DNA of 21,552 nt from NCBI GenBank assembly GCA_049514435.1, contig JBEKVB010000023.1, positions 1-21,552 of the forward strand, in the 5' to 3' direction. The position numbers and the translations under genes are program-made. How positions within the stretch are numbered: position 1 is the stretch's first letter; every line of letters begins with the position of its first letter. A model generated the notes under the pieces. The model ran no database searches. It was not told the origin of the DNA and saw only the letters and a list, made by a program, of their open reading frames with translations. This DNA is from UBA4810 sp002479215 (GTDB lineage: Bacteria; Desulfobacterota; Syntrophia; Syntrophales; Smithellaceae). This document shows, piece after piece, positions 1 to 8,583 of the stretch.

Positions 1-1
1 G

Positions 2-100
2 GAGCAGATTGCTAAACTTGATAGAATACTTCACCGACATCATGCCAAGGGGTGGGCACACCATCGTCACCACGACAGCCAATGCCCAGCAAAGGAATGA
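2..100 (+). CDS. C-terminal tail of a His-rich protein (partial, 5' end outside window)
   Basis: An open frame runs from the window edge to a TGA at 98-100 and gives 32 residues. The tail is rich in histidine (HRHH, AHHRHH) and contains one cysteine four residues from the end. Such tails occur in periplasmic metal-binding or metal-sensing proteins of the Spy/CpxP/ZraP type, but too little is visible to assign a family. No start codon is visible, and the call rests only on the open frame, the charged and His-rich composition, and the same orientation as the next gene. It could be a chance frame. Confidence 0.4.
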   Translation, partial: EQIAKLDRILHRHHAKGWAHHRHHDSQCPAKE

Positions 101-125
101 AACCAAGGTTTAGTGGGTTTCGAAA

Positions 126-155
126 CAAACTGTGATTTGACAAACTGTGATTTGA
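126..155 (+). repeat. 15-bp perfect tandem duplication in a gene leader
   Basis: The 15-mer caaactgtgatttga occurs twice in a row (126-140 and 141-155), so TTGAC appears twice, 15 bp apart. It lies about 90 bp upstream of the methyltransferase-like gene. Each copy provides a possible -35 hexamer (TTGACA at 137-142, TTGACT at 152-157), but the matching -10 candidates (for example AACAAT at 161-166) are weak. It may be a duplicated promoter element or simple slippage. Confidence 0.7.
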
Positions 156-246
156 CTGCTAACAATAAAAACATCAATCGGGCAGAAGCATATTTTTTCA
201 GATATGCTCATAACGATTGCAAGAAATACTGAAGGGCTATTTCTCA

Positions 247-1356
247 ATGTTCTTTAATCGCCAGTCATTTTTCCATCTCCGTCACAAAAACACGCTAAGT
301 TTTCTTGATATAACCAAGTATGGCCATGAACAATATCAAGATATCATCATCAATAATGTTGTGGTTAAAAAAGCAAGCGGTAATCATGAAACAGAGACAC
401 GTTATAAGATCATCCAAGAGGTTTTGAATAAGTACCGCCGACCATTCGACATACTAGATATCGGTGCAAGCCAAGGATACTTCTCTTTTAGAGCGGCATA
501 TGACTATGACTGTGTTTGTGTGATGATCGAAGGCAATAATCAGGCATACCCCAAAGTGGGTTCTCAATTACTCGATCTTTGCAATGCGAATGATACCCTT
601 GAGAACATAATCCTCCTTAATAAAGAAGTAACTCTGAAGGATCTCCTGAAGTTGGGCGAATGTGAAAGTTTCAGCGTTGTTTTGGCCATGAATATCATTC
701 ACTGGTTTGGACCTCAATGGAGGGAGATCACGGATGCGATCTTAAAGTTAGGGGACAACATTATTATAGAGACGCCTCCGGAGGAGGACTGTGCAAGTCA
801 GGAGCAGAATATCTTAAGGAAATCGATTGAAGAATATTTGCTTTTCAGAAAAGCAAATATTTTAGGAAAAGTTCCTCGGCATACCTCTGATAATGTAATG
901 GCGAATATTTACCTGCTGGAATCAGAAAAAAAACGGCTGACAAGAAAGCATTGGCTTGTTCCCCAAACCAGCGATCATTACACAATTACGAGTAACTACG
1001 AAGCGAAGACCATTACGAAATGGCCGCCACACGCTCACACAGCGAAGGTCAATGATTGGAAATCAGGGATTAATTTGATCACCTTCTTAATGTACAATGG
1101 CGCTTACCCATCGCGAGAAAAGATCGAAGCCGCGGTCAAGGGTATCCAAGACCCTTCTCATAACGATTGGACTGTCAATAACATGATCTTGCAAGGAGAC
1201 CGACTGAGTCTCATTGATTGGGACGATCCGGTGCATGGATTAAGCGGCGGGAGGAGAAGTACTCCTAAAGTATTAAAGACACATTTACGCCTCGTTGGTT
1301 TAAGACACCCAGCTAAAGTTGAGAATTACTTCTGGGATCGTCTTGTCAGAAGCTGA
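247..1356 (+). CDS. SAM-dependent methyltransferase-like protein with kinase-like C-terminal motif
   Basis: The 369-residue product has a class I (Rossmann) methyltransferase core. Motif I, DILDIGASQGYFS at about residues 68-80, is followed by an acidic residue in the next strand (MIEGN) and a hydrophobic strand ending MNIIHW. The substrate is unknown; similar proteins occur near surface-polysaccharide genes, which is only suggestive. The C-terminal third holds HNDWTVNNM (about 305-313) and LIDWDD (about 322-327), which resemble the HxDxxxxN catalytic loop and metal-binding Asp of aminoglycoside-phosphotransferase-type kinases. The space between the two parts is too short for a full kinase domain. 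The ATG at 247 is preferred because GAAGGG (231-236) sits 10 bases upstream; an in-frame TTG at 217 lacks a ribosome-binding site. The gene is AT-richer than its downstream neighbour. Confidence 0.75.
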   Translation: MFFNRQSFFHLRHKNTLSFLDITKYGHEQYQDIIINNVVVKKASGNHETETRYKIIQEVLNKYRRPFDILDIGASQGYFSFRAAYDYDCVCVMIEGNNQAYPKVGSQLLDLCNANDTLENIILLNKEVTLKDLLKLGECESFSVVLAMNIIHWFGPQWREITDAILKLGDNIIIETPPEEDCASQEQNILRKSIEEYLLFRKANILGKVPRHTSDNVMANIYLLESEKKRLTRKHWLVPQTSDHYTITSNYEAKTITKWPPHAHTAKVNDWKSGINLITFLMYNGAYPSREKIEAAVKGIQDPSHNDWTVNNMILQGDRLSLIDWDDPVHGLSGGRRSTPKVLKTHLRLVGLRHPAKVENYFWDRLVRS

Positions 1357-1396
1357 ACCTATTAGCATTAATAAGGATCCTTTGAAGGAGGAAAAA

Positions 1397-2905
1397 ATGG
1401 TGGCACTGTCTGTAGGCAAAAAACGAGAACTTGGGGTCTTGTCGAGCATGTTGGCCAAGACCATAGGGGCTGTTGGCTTGATGGCCATTCTGGTGTCCTG
1501 CGGTAGCTCACCCGGATACAACTACACGGTCGGCGGCACGGTCAGCGGCCTGGCCGACAACGGGCTGGTGTTGCATAACAATACCGGAGAGGATCGGAGC
1601 ATCTCTGCCGACGGCGCTTTCTCCTTTGCCACGCCGGTGTCCGCCGGGGCTGCCTACGCCGTCACTGTCAAGACGCAGCCCCCGGTCTTATCCCAAATCT
1701 GCACCGTCAGCAACGGCAGTGGCACAATCACCAACGCGCCTGTGTACAATGTATATGTGAGCTGTGTGACACCGCCGCCTCACTCCGTCACAGTTGACCC
1801 GGCAGGGAGATTTGCCTATGTGGCAAATACGCGTGACAACACTATCTCGGTCTATACCATCGATCAGACCACCGGGGCATTGATCACAGGAACGGCAGTG
1901 GCTGCTGGAACGACCCCTTACTCCGTCACGGTTGACCCGTTAGGTAGATTTGCCTATGCGGCAAATTTGGCTTCCAACACTATCTCAGTCTATACCATCA
2001 ATCAGACCACCGGGGCATTGACCGCAGGAACGGCAGTGGCTACCGGGACGGCTCCTTCCCCCGTCACGGTTGACCCGTCAGGGCAATTTGCCTATGCGGC
2101 AAATAGGGGTGACAACACTATCTCGGTCTATACCATCGATCAAACCACCGGGGCATTGACCGCAGGAACGGCAGTGACTGCCGGGACGAGTCCTAGCTCT
2201 GTCACCATCACGGTTATCCCGTCAGTAGGGGAATTTGCCTATGCGGTAAATAATAATTCCAACACTATCTCGGTCTATAGCATCGATCCGACCACCGGGG
2301 CATTGACCGAAGGAGCGGCAGTGTATACCAGGACGAATCCTTACTCCGTCACGGTTGACCCGTACGGGAGATTTGCCTATGCGGCAAATTTGGTTTCCAA
2401 CGTTATCACGGTCTATACCATCGATCAGACCACCGGGGCATTGACCCAAGGAACGTCAGTGGCTGCCGGGACAAGTCCTTGGTCCGTCACGGTTGACCCG
2501 TCAGGGAAATTTGCCTATGCGGCAAATTTGGCTTCCAACAATATCTCAGTCTATACCATCAATCAGACCACCGGGGCATTGACCGCAGGAACGGCAGTGG
2601 CTGCCGGGACGAATCCTTACTTCGTCACGGTCGACCCGTCAGGGCAATTTGCCTATGCGGCAAATACAGGTTCCAACAATATCTCGGTCTATACCATCGA
2701 TCAGACCACCGGGGCATTGATCAACCCAACGACAGTGGATGCCGGGACAAGTCCCAGCTCCGTCACCGTCACGGTTATCCCGTCAGGGAAATTTGCCTAT
2801 GCGGCAAATACAGGTTCCAACAATATCTCGGTCTATACCATCGATCAGACCACCGGGGCATTAACCGCAGGAACGGCAGTGGCTACCGGGACGAATCCTT
2901 ACTAA
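1397..2905 (+). CDS. YVTN/lactonase-type beta-propeller lipoprotein, C-terminus truncated
   Basis: The start at 1397 follows a strong AAGGAGG (1385-1391). The 502-residue product begins with a lipoprotein signal: a basic N-terminus, a hydrophobic stretch and the lipobox LVSC with Cys35, so it is probably anchored in an envelope membrane. Residues of about 40-125 (YNYTVGGTVSGL..., ending in a Cys-containing strand) form a beta-sandwich-like region often paired with such propellers. Eight repeats of about 45 residues follow, each of the form SVTVDPxGxFAYAAN-x-SNxISVYTIDQTTGAL; they resemble YVTN or 6-phosphogluconolactonase-like blades. Adhesion, scaffolding or ligand binding is likelier than catalysis, by inference. 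The last repeat stops at TAA 2903-2905, made by a 10-bp tandem duplication (aatccttact at 2894-2903 and 2904-2913). The other frame stays open to TGA 3003-3005, so the original protein was probably longer. Confidence 0.85.
   Translation: MVALSVGKKRELGVLSSMLAKTIGAVGLMAILVSCGSSPGYNYTVGGTVSGLADNGLVLHNNTGEDRSISADGAFSFATPVSAGAAYAVTVKTQPPVLSQICTVSNGSGTITNAPVYNVYVSCVTPPPHSVTVDPAGRFAYVANTRDNTISVYTIDQTTGALITGTAVAAGTTPYSVTVDPLGRFAYAANLASNTISVYTINQTTGALTAGTAVATGTAPSPVTVDPSGQFAYAANRGDNTISVYTIDQTTGALTAGTAVTAGTSPSSVTITVIPSVGEFAYAVNNNSNTISVYSIDPTTGALTEGAAVYTRTNPYSVTVDPYGRFAYAANLVSNVITVYTIDQTTGALTQGTSVAAGTSPWSVTVDPSGKFAYAANLASNNISVYTINQTTGALTAGTAVAAGTNPYFVTVDPSGQFAYAANTGSNNISVYTIDQTTGALINPTTVDAGTSPSSVTVTVIPSGKFAYAANTGSNNISVYTIDQTTGALTAGTAVATGTNPY
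1781..2902 (+). repeat. Eight tandem ~135-bp beta-propeller repeats
   Basis: Eight direct repeats of roughly 135-145 bp are nearly identical at DNA level over blocks such as gatcagaccaccggggcatt. Repeats 4 and 8 carry a small in-frame insertion (SVTITVIPS and SVTVTVIPS in place of SVTVDPS), so they form a distinct subtype spaced four blades apart. The high identity suggests recent duplication or ongoing recombination between blades. Confidence 0.9.
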
Positions 2906-3291
2906 TCCTTACTCCGTCACGACAACCGGAACTATTCAGCAATCATCGGGGACAGCGGCTTATTATGAAGCCGCAGAAAGCTTTTTAAATAGCCGCTATC
3001 CTTGATACATAGTTTACCCTTCCTTCCTCCGTTTTGCAAGACAGCCAAAGCCTTCACTGCCCTGGGGTGGATGACCGCCGTGTGTTATCATATACTGGAC
3101 AGGGGGAGAGCAAATGGTGCAACATTACTTATTTTGCAACACAATCAGAGAATACAGTTCAACTGGTAATCCATACTTCAATTCCAAACTGAAACCTGTG
3201 TACTTGTAGGTGTAACAAATGCATCAGCCCGCAGCTATATCACCTTTTGAAATCAGAAAGTACGTAAGAGCCGGATGAACCAGAAAAAAGA
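2906..3291. other. Intergenic region between the propeller gene and hypE
   Basis: This stretch separates a + strand gene from the 3' end of the - strand hydrogenase operon, so it lies between converging transcripts. Its first 100 bases continue the propeller reading frame in another phase (to 3005). A short inverted repeat GCGGCTT-ATTATG-AAGCCGC (2955-2974) is followed seven bases later by TTTTT (2982-2986); it is at best a weak terminator for the + strand. I see no other gene, and no clear terminator for the - strand operon. Confidence 0.5.
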
Positions 3292-4314
3292 TCAACATAT
3301 TCTTGGAACCAATTCTCCTGTAGGCAAATCAACAATTCTTTCCCCGCCGATGGAAGTTTTGAGCACAACACGCCCTTGGCCGCATGGGGTAACATTGCCG
3401 ATAATTGCGGCATTGATGCCTAGTTCATGCTTTTTCATGGTATCCAGGACTTTCTTGGCTTCGTCCGCCGGACAGAATAAAACCATTTTCCCTTCATTAG
3501 CCAGGTAAAGTGGATCGAGTCCCAATATTTCGCAAATCCCCCGGACGTTATCCTGAACAGGAATAAATTGTTCTGAAATATTGATTTGGATATTGGCACT
3601 CTTGGCAATTTCAGCCAGAATTGCACCCAGTCCTCCCCTCGTCGCGTCACGCATGCAGTGGATGTTCGGACTGGCCTTTAAGATTTCCGCAATGAGTCCG
3701 TTAAGAGGCGCAGAATCGGAAATAACTTCCGCTTCCAATCCCAGATTATCTCTGGCTTTAATTATAGCGGCACCATGGTCGCCGATTGATCCGTTAAGGA
3801 TAATAGCATCCCCGAGCTTAATGCTTTTTACAGACAAAGTTCCTTCATATTCGACGATGCCGATACCGGATGTATTAATAAAAATGCCATCAGCAGCACC
3901 ACGGGGAACAACCTTCGTATCGCCGGTGACTATCTTTACACCGGCCATTCGTGCTGCCTCAGCCATGGACTGAATAATTTTTTCGAGAAAGGCAAAAGGG
4001 AAACCTTCTTCCAAAATAAAGCCGGTGCTCATGAACAGCGGATTACCACCACACACAGCAAGATCATTGATGGTTCCATGTACGGCCAGTGAGCCGATAT
4101 TTCCCCCGGGGAAAAAGACCGGGCTAACGACATAGGAGTCAGTGGTAAAGCAGAGTTTCTGCTTACCGATAGTGAGTACAGCGCTGTCTTCGAGGCGCTC
4201 AAGGTAGGGATTATTAAAATGCGGCAGGAAACTTCCAACAATCAACTCATTGCTTAAAAGCCCGCCGCTGCCGTGTTCCAGCAGGATCTTGTCGTATTTC
4301 CCGATGACTGTCAT
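3292..4314 (-). CDS. hypE: HypE, carbamoyl dehydratase of [NiFe]-hydrogenase maturation
   Basis: HypE takes a carbamoyl group from HypF on its C-terminal cysteine and dehydrates it, using ATP, to a thiocyanate that becomes the CN ligand of the active-site iron. The 340-residue product has the PurM/AIR-synthase-like layout: LLEHGSGGLLSNELI near the N-terminus, the DSYVVSP and GTINDLAVCGG segments, TGDTKVV, and the Gly-rich RDATRGGLG. It ends in the diagnostic PRIC tail with the acceptor Cys340, so it is full length and apparently functional. AAAGGGGA lies just upstream of the ATG. It is the last gene of the hyp cluster, 54 bases after hypF. Confidence 0.97.
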   Translation of the reverse strand: MTVIGKYDKILLEHGSGGLLSNELIVGSFLPHFNNPYLERLEDSAVLTIGKQKLCFTTDSYVVSPVFFPGGNIGSLAVHGTINDLAVCGGNPLFMSTGFILEEGFPFAFLEKIIQSMAEAARMAGVKIVTGDTKVVPRGAADGIFINTSGIGIVEYEGTLSVKSIKLGDAIILNGSIGDHGAAIIKARDNLGLEAEVISDSAPLNGLIAEILKASPNIHCMRDATRGGLGAILAEIAKSANIQINISEQFIPVQDNVRGICEILGLDPLYLANEGKMVLFCPADEAKKVLDTMKKHELGINAAIIGNVTPCGQGRVVLKTSIGGERIVDLPTGELVPRIC

Positions 4315-4368
4315 GAAAAAATCCCCTTTCTATCCCCATTTAGAAAAAAGGGTAAACTATACCATCAC

Positions 4369-6642
4369 CTATTTCTTGGCGATCGCTCCGGCGATAACTG
4401 CCTGTCCTAGAGCAATACCCCCGTCATTGGTTGGTACTTGTTTATGGTGATAAACTACAAAGTCTACATTTTCCAATTGACTAATGCTGTCTTCTAATAG
4501 AATTTTGTTTTGAAAGCAACCACCACTTAAAGAGACTCTATTTACGTCGATTTTCTCGCGTATCCGTTCGCACATAGCGGCAAATGCTACTGCCAGTGTC
4601 CGATGAAAAGAAGAAGAAATTTCTTTCTTGCTTTTTCCTGCTAAAAGATTATTTACAATAGCACGGATTGTGGATGAAATATCAAGAATAAAACAGTTTT
4701 CCTGATCAACAGAAATTTCAAAGGGGAAGGGCTCACCGGCTTTCTGATTAGATAGTCCTTCCAGTTCCATTGCTGCCTGCCCTTCAAAACTCACCGTTTT
4801 ACGCAAACCGATAATTGCCGCAACCCCGTCAAATAATCTTCCCAAGCCGGATGTCAATGGACTATTGATTTTATTCTTAATAATTTTGTCGAGTACTTTG
4901 CTGTTAAATCCAGGAGGCAAAATGCCAAGTTGAGCGGCAATATCAGGCCAAGATTGACCATAGGCCAGGGCAAGCAGGCTTGCTACTATTCGCCAAGGCT
5001 CGTGAATTGCCTTCTCACCGCCGGGTAGAACAAAATACTGAAGATGCCCCAAACGCTTAAATTCTGTTTCGTTCGCGACAAGGAATTCCCCACCCCAGGC
5101 ATTGCCATCAAGACCATAGCCGGTACCATCCATGGCCAGACCGATCACATCTCCGGAAATTTTATTTTCCGCCATGCAACTGACGATATGAGCGTGATGA
5201 TGCTGAACGCGGATTACTCTAACGCCGGTAAGTTCTTCGGCGACCTTTGTCGAATAGTAGGCCGGATGATAATCGCAGGCAATCACTTCGGGGTTGGATT
5301 CAGTAATCTTTTTCATCAGAGTCAGACTTTCCTGAAAAAAATCCCTGGCCTGCGGTGTTTCCATATCGCCAATGTGGGGGCTCAAAAATGCAAAGTTGCC
5401 TTTCACGATACATTGTGTTGCTTTTAACTGTGGGCCTAAGGCTAGTACATCAAGAAAAGAATCTTTTAGGACAATAGGCTTGGGAACAAAACCGCGCGCT
5501 CGCCTCAATAGCTGCTGTTTTCCTCCCGCGAACATAACAATGGAGTCATCACAACGAACTAAAATGTCACGATTATGGATGAGGAAATAATCGGCAATTT
5601 CTTTTAATCGAGTCACCGCTTCCCGATTGCTGATGCAAATCGGTTCATCAATTTGATTGGCGCTGGTCATCACCAGCGCATCAAAATCTTTTTCCAGAAG
5701 CAAGTAATGCAGCGGCGTATAAGGAAGCATAACGCCGAGGTTAGGAACACCGGAAGCCACCTGCTCAGAAATTGTGCTGCTGTTTTTCTTTTTCAGCAAA
5801 ACAATTGGCCGCTGCGGCGAGCTAAGCAGCTTCTCTTCCTCTTCATTAACGTTGGCAAAACGTTTCACATTTTCTAAATTCTTGACCATGATGGCCATAG
5901 GCTTTTCTTCCCTAAACTTGCGTGAACGAAGTCTCCTTACTGCCTCGTCATTTCCGGCATCGACACTCAGATGAAATCCTCCCAAACCCTTGATGGCTAA
6001 AATTTTGCCCTCTTTAAGCAATCCAATAGCAGTCTTTATTGGTTCATCCGTGTTGACCTTATTGCCCGTCTCATTCAGGAGTTGAATTTTGGGTCCACAC
6101 AAAGGGCAGGCATTAGGTTCGGCGTGAAAGCGCCTATCTGCAGGATTTTCATATTCAGCATGGCATTGTGGACATAGAGGGAAGCAAGCCATGGAAGTAT
6201 TGATGCGGTCATAAGGAATTGATTTGATGATTGTCAGCCGTGGGCCGCAATTAGTACAATTGATAAAAGGGAATCGGTAACGGCGGTCAAGGGGATCAAA
6301 AAGTTCTTTCAGGCAATCCTTACAAATGGCTATGTCCGGTGAGATGTGGACATCACCATCACCGCGCCTTTCACTTTCGATAATCCGAAAATTATCATCC
6401 GGCTGTATGGCAATATCCTTGGATGAAATATTCGTAACGTCTGCCAGCGGTGGCAGTTCCTGCCGAACCCCAGCTAGAAAAGAATCGATTGCCGCTACAG
6501 AACCTTGGACTTCTATCAGTACTCCGTCCGGGCGATTTTGAACAAAACCGCGCAAAGAGTTTTTGACAGCCAGGCGATAAATAAAGGGCCGGAAACCAAC
6601 GCCCTGAACCACGCCGGAAAACAGATAACGAACTCTTTTCAT
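4369..6642 (-). CDS. hypF: HypF, carbamoyltransferase of [NiFe]-hydrogenase maturation
   Basis: HypF makes carbamoyl adenylate from carbamoyl phosphate and ATP and transfers the carbamoyl group to HypE. With the ATG at 6640-6642 the product has 757 residues, normal for the family. Domains in order: acylphosphatase-like (GVVQGVGFRPF, about residues 10-20); two zinc-finger motifs with CxxC pairs at 107/110, 129/132, 157/160 and 179/182; a YrdC-like domain (KGLGGFHLS, then MVKNLENV and LPYTPLHYLL); and a C-terminal Kae1-like carbamoyltransferase domain with the metal-binding HHHAH, LAMDGTGYG and SGGCFQN motifs. All key motifs are present. An in-frame TTG eight codons upstream is possible, but the ATG matches the family N-terminus better. 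A 172-base gap separates it from hypB, unusually large for this compact cluster. Confidence 0.97.
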   Translation of the reverse strand: MKRVRYLFSGVVQGVGFRPFIYRLAVKNSLRGFVQNRPDGVLIEVQGSVAAIDSFLAGVRQELPPLADVTNISSKDIAIQPDDNFRIIESERRGDGDVHISPDIAICKDCLKELFDPLDRRYRFPFINCTNCGPRLTIIKSIPYDRINTSMACFPLCPQCHAEYENPADRRFHAEPNACPLCGPKIQLLNETGNKVNTDEPIKTAIGLLKEGKILAIKGLGGFHLSVDAGNDEAVRRLRSRKFREEKPMAIMVKNLENVKRFANVNEEEEKLLSSPQRPIVLLKKKNSSTISEQVASGVPNLGVMLPYTPLHYLLLEKDFDALVMTSANQIDEPICISNREAVTRLKEIADYFLIHNRDILVRCDDSIVMFAGGKQQLLRRARGFVPKPIVLKDSFLDVLALGPQLKATQCIVKGNFAFLSPHIGDMETPQARDFFQESLTLMKKITESNPEVIACDYHPAYYSTKVAEELTGVRVIRVQHHHAHIVSCMAENKISGDVIGLAMDGTGYGLDGNAWGGEFLVANETEFKRLGHLQYFVLPGGEKAIHEPWRIVASLLALAYGQSWPDIAAQLGILPPGFNSKVLDKIIKNKINSPLTSGLGRLFDGVAAIIGLRKTVSFEGQAAMELEGLSNQKAGEPFPFEISVDQENCFILDISSTIRAIVNNLLAGKSKKEISSSFHRTLAVAFAAMCERIREKIDVNRVSLSGGCFQNKILLEDSISQLENVDFVVYHHKQVPTNDGGIALGQAVIAGAIAKK

Positions 6643-6666
6643 CACTTTTTTATTGTGAAACTCCAA

Positions 6667-6814
6667 TTCTGAAAGTGGAATCCGGCGAATAACCTAAAGG
6701 TCACACGTGCCGGACGTAACGTAGCGGAATTGGTAAGTTGAACAATCCCGCAACGTGGAGGGTATGACAAACAGCAGCGAGCTCGAGAAATGTTTCCGAA
6801 GCTTGCTTTGGGGT
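6667..6814 (-). other. Intergenic gap hypB-hypF with an 8-bp inverted repeat
   Basis: This is the only sizeable gap among the hyp genes. The arms gggtatga (6760-6767) and tcataccc (6815-6822, overlapping the hypB stop) are perfect inverted copies about 47 bases apart. No T-run follows on either strand, so it is not a standard terminator. I see no ORF or RNA family that I recognise here. Confidence 0.35.
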
Positions 6815-7480
6815 TCATACCCGTGATTTTTGGAAAGCATCTATGCGATCCGCAAGCCACTTAATCCAGCCGTCAAGGCCGACACCGGTCTTACAGGATA
6901 CTTCAAATATTTGAAGTTTTTTGTTAATCGAAAGCGCATCGCGTTTTGCCTTTTGCAGATCAAAATCCACATAGGGAAGCAGGTCAACCTTGTTAATGAG
7001 CATGACCGCTGATTCCTGAAACATCAACGGATATTTTGCCGGTTTATCAGCGCCTTCCGGAGTACTCAAAATCATGATCTTGGCATTTTCACCAATTTTG
7101 AATTCAGCCGGGCAAACCAGATTACCGACATTTTCGCAGATGAGCAGATCAATTTTGGCGAGATCAAAAGTCGGCAAAGCTTCTCTGATCATATTGCCGT
7201 CGATATGGCAGGCGCCGCCGGTATTAATCTGCACTACAGGAATGCCAAGCTTGGCAACGCGATCGGCATCATATGTATCCTGGATATCCCCTTCAATCAC
7301 GCCAATCCGGTATTTATCTTTCAGTGCCAATATTGTTCTTTCCACCAGCGTCGTTTTTCCCGCGCCGGGCGAACTCATGAGGTTAATGACATACACCTTA
7401 TTCTTATCAAATAATGCCCTGTTTTCCGCGGCAATTCGGTCATTGGCATCAAGGACATTTTTCACAACTGCTACTTTCAA
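6815..7480 (-). CDS. hypB: HypB, GTPase for nickel insertion into hydrogenase
   Basis: HypB is a SIMIBI-class GTPase that works with HypA to load Ni2+ into the hydrogenase large subunit. Starting at TTG (7478-7480), eight bases after a clear GGAGG and at the family's usual first residue (MKVAVVKNVLDAND), the product has 221 residues. Visible motifs: P-loop SSPGAGKTT (36-44), DIQDTYDAD, GACHIDGN with the metal-binding Cys91/His92 pair, ENVGNLVCPAEF with Cys123, and NKVD (163-166). It lacks both the His-rich stretch and the N-terminal CxxCGC nickel site seen in some homologues, so it is a minimal HypB with only the G-domain metal site. An upstream in-frame ATG would give an unrelated 31-residue extension lying inside hypD and is rejected. 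Confidence 0.96.
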   Translation of the reverse strand: MKVAVVKNVLDANDRIAAENRALFDKNKVYVINLMSSPGAGKTTLVERTILALKDKYRIGVIEGDIQDTYDADRVAKLGIPVVQINTGGACHIDGNMIREALPTFDLAKIDLLICENVGNLVCPAEFKIGENAKIMILSTPEGADKPAKYPLMFQESAVMLINKVDLLPYVDFDLQKAKRDALSINKKLQIFEVSCKTGVGLDGWIKWLADRIDAFQKSRV

Positions 7481-7494
7481 TTTTATTACCTCCG

Positions 7495-8583
7495 TTAGTA
7501 ATATTTGTAATGGGTGGAGCAAGTACCTTCCGCAGAGACCATGCAGGGCCCGATCGGGTTTGTCGGGGTACATAGTTTTTTAAATAAGGGGCAATCCTGT
7601 GGAGTCTTTATGCCTCGTAAAATATCGCCGCAGCCACAGCCTTTGATTTCTGCCGAATGAATTTCCGGTATCTTAAATTTATTCAAGGCATCGAAGGCAG
7701 CATAGGCATCATTGAAAATCAGACCGCTCGCTGGTATCGGCCCCAGGCCCCGCCATTCCATAGTTGCCGTATTAAACATGGATTGCAAAAAATTCATAGC
7801 GCGGATATTTCCCTCAGGTCTAACACCCCTGTTGTATTGAATAGCTACTTCTTTCTTGCCGCTTTCTATCTGCGACAGCATCATCCATATACCTTCCATA
7901 ATGTCCACCGGTTCAAATCCGGTAATTACGGCAGCCCGATTGGCTTCGGTGATCATTTTGTAAGCATTGGAGCCAATCATGGTGCTGACATGGCCGGGGC
8001 AAAGGAAGCCATCGATATTCAGCAGGGGGTCGGCAAGTAAAGCTATGAGCGCCGGAGGCACAATCTTATGCACGGAAAAGACAGAAAAGTTTTTAATGCC
8101 TTTTTTCCGACAGCTCTCGACGGTGGCGGCAATGGTTGGCGCAGTTGTCTCAAAGCCAATGCCCATCATAATGACCTCTTTTTGTGGATTAGATTGGGTA
8201 AGCTCAATACACTCATCGGCAGATGAGACTACACGGACGTCTGCGCCTGCTGCTCTTTTCTTCTGGAGGCTGTCGCCATTCGTGCCCGGGACTCTGAGCA
8301 TATCGCCGAAAGTAGCAAATATCGTATTGGCTTGCCCGGCTAGATAAAGAGCTATATCTACATCACGTGATGATGTTACACAAACCGGACAGCCCGGCCC
8401 GGAAATTAAATTGATGCTTGCCGGCAGAAGTTTGCGAATGCCAAAGCGACCGATGGCGTACGTGTGACTGCCGCAAATTTCCATGATTGTTACCGGATGG
8501 GCAATGGCATCGGAAACTTTCCTGATTTTTTTTAAGAGTCCTGCCACCAGTGCAGGATCACGATACTCATCAATATATTTCAT
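7495..8583 (-). CDS. hypD: HypD, Fe-S scaffold for Fe(CN)2CO assembly
   Basis: HypD, with HypC, holds the iron while the CN and CO ligands are attached. The 362-residue product carries the conserved ICGSHT (Cys37), GPGCPVC (Cys65, Cys68), GFETTAPT and CPGHVS motifs. Its C-terminal cysteine-rich part (GCGCGDILRG, then Cys331, 338, 347 and 355) matches the positions of the family [4Fe-4S] cluster ligands. The ATG overlaps the hypC stop by 14 bases, implying translational coupling of the two partner proteins. The ribosome-binding site of hypB overlaps the hypD stop. Confidence 0.97.
   Translation of the reverse strand: MKYIDEYRDPALVAGLLKKIRKVSDAIAHPVTIMEICGSHTYAIGRFGIRKLLPASINLISGPGCPVCVTSSRDVDIALYLAGQANTIFATFGDMLRVPGTNGDSLQKKRAAGADVRVVSSADECIELTQSNPQKEVIMMGIGFETTAPTIAATVESCRKKGIKNFSVFSVHKIVPPALIALLADPLLNIDGFLCPGHVSTMIGSNAYKMITEANRAAVITGFEPVDIMEGIWMMLSQIESGKKEVAIQYNRGVRPEGNIRAMNFLQSMFNTATMEWRGLGPIPASGLIFNDAYAAFDALNKFKIPEIHSAEIKGCGCGDILRGIKTPQDCPLFKKLCTPTNPIGPCMVSAEGTCSTHYKYY

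Noticed and set aside
1781..2902. Regular ~135-bp repeats as a CRISPR-like array
   Set aside because: The repeats are coding, in frame and encode propeller blades; there are no unique spacers.
3262..3285. gtacgtaagagccggatga resembles a stretch found in group II intron RNA
   Set aside because: No domain V hairpin, partner strand or reverse-transcriptase frame is present, and the sequence runs directly into the hypE end.
7481..7573. Longer HypB with a 31-residue N-terminal extension
   Set aside because: The extension lies within hypD in another frame, and a GGAGG box marks the TTG at 7480.
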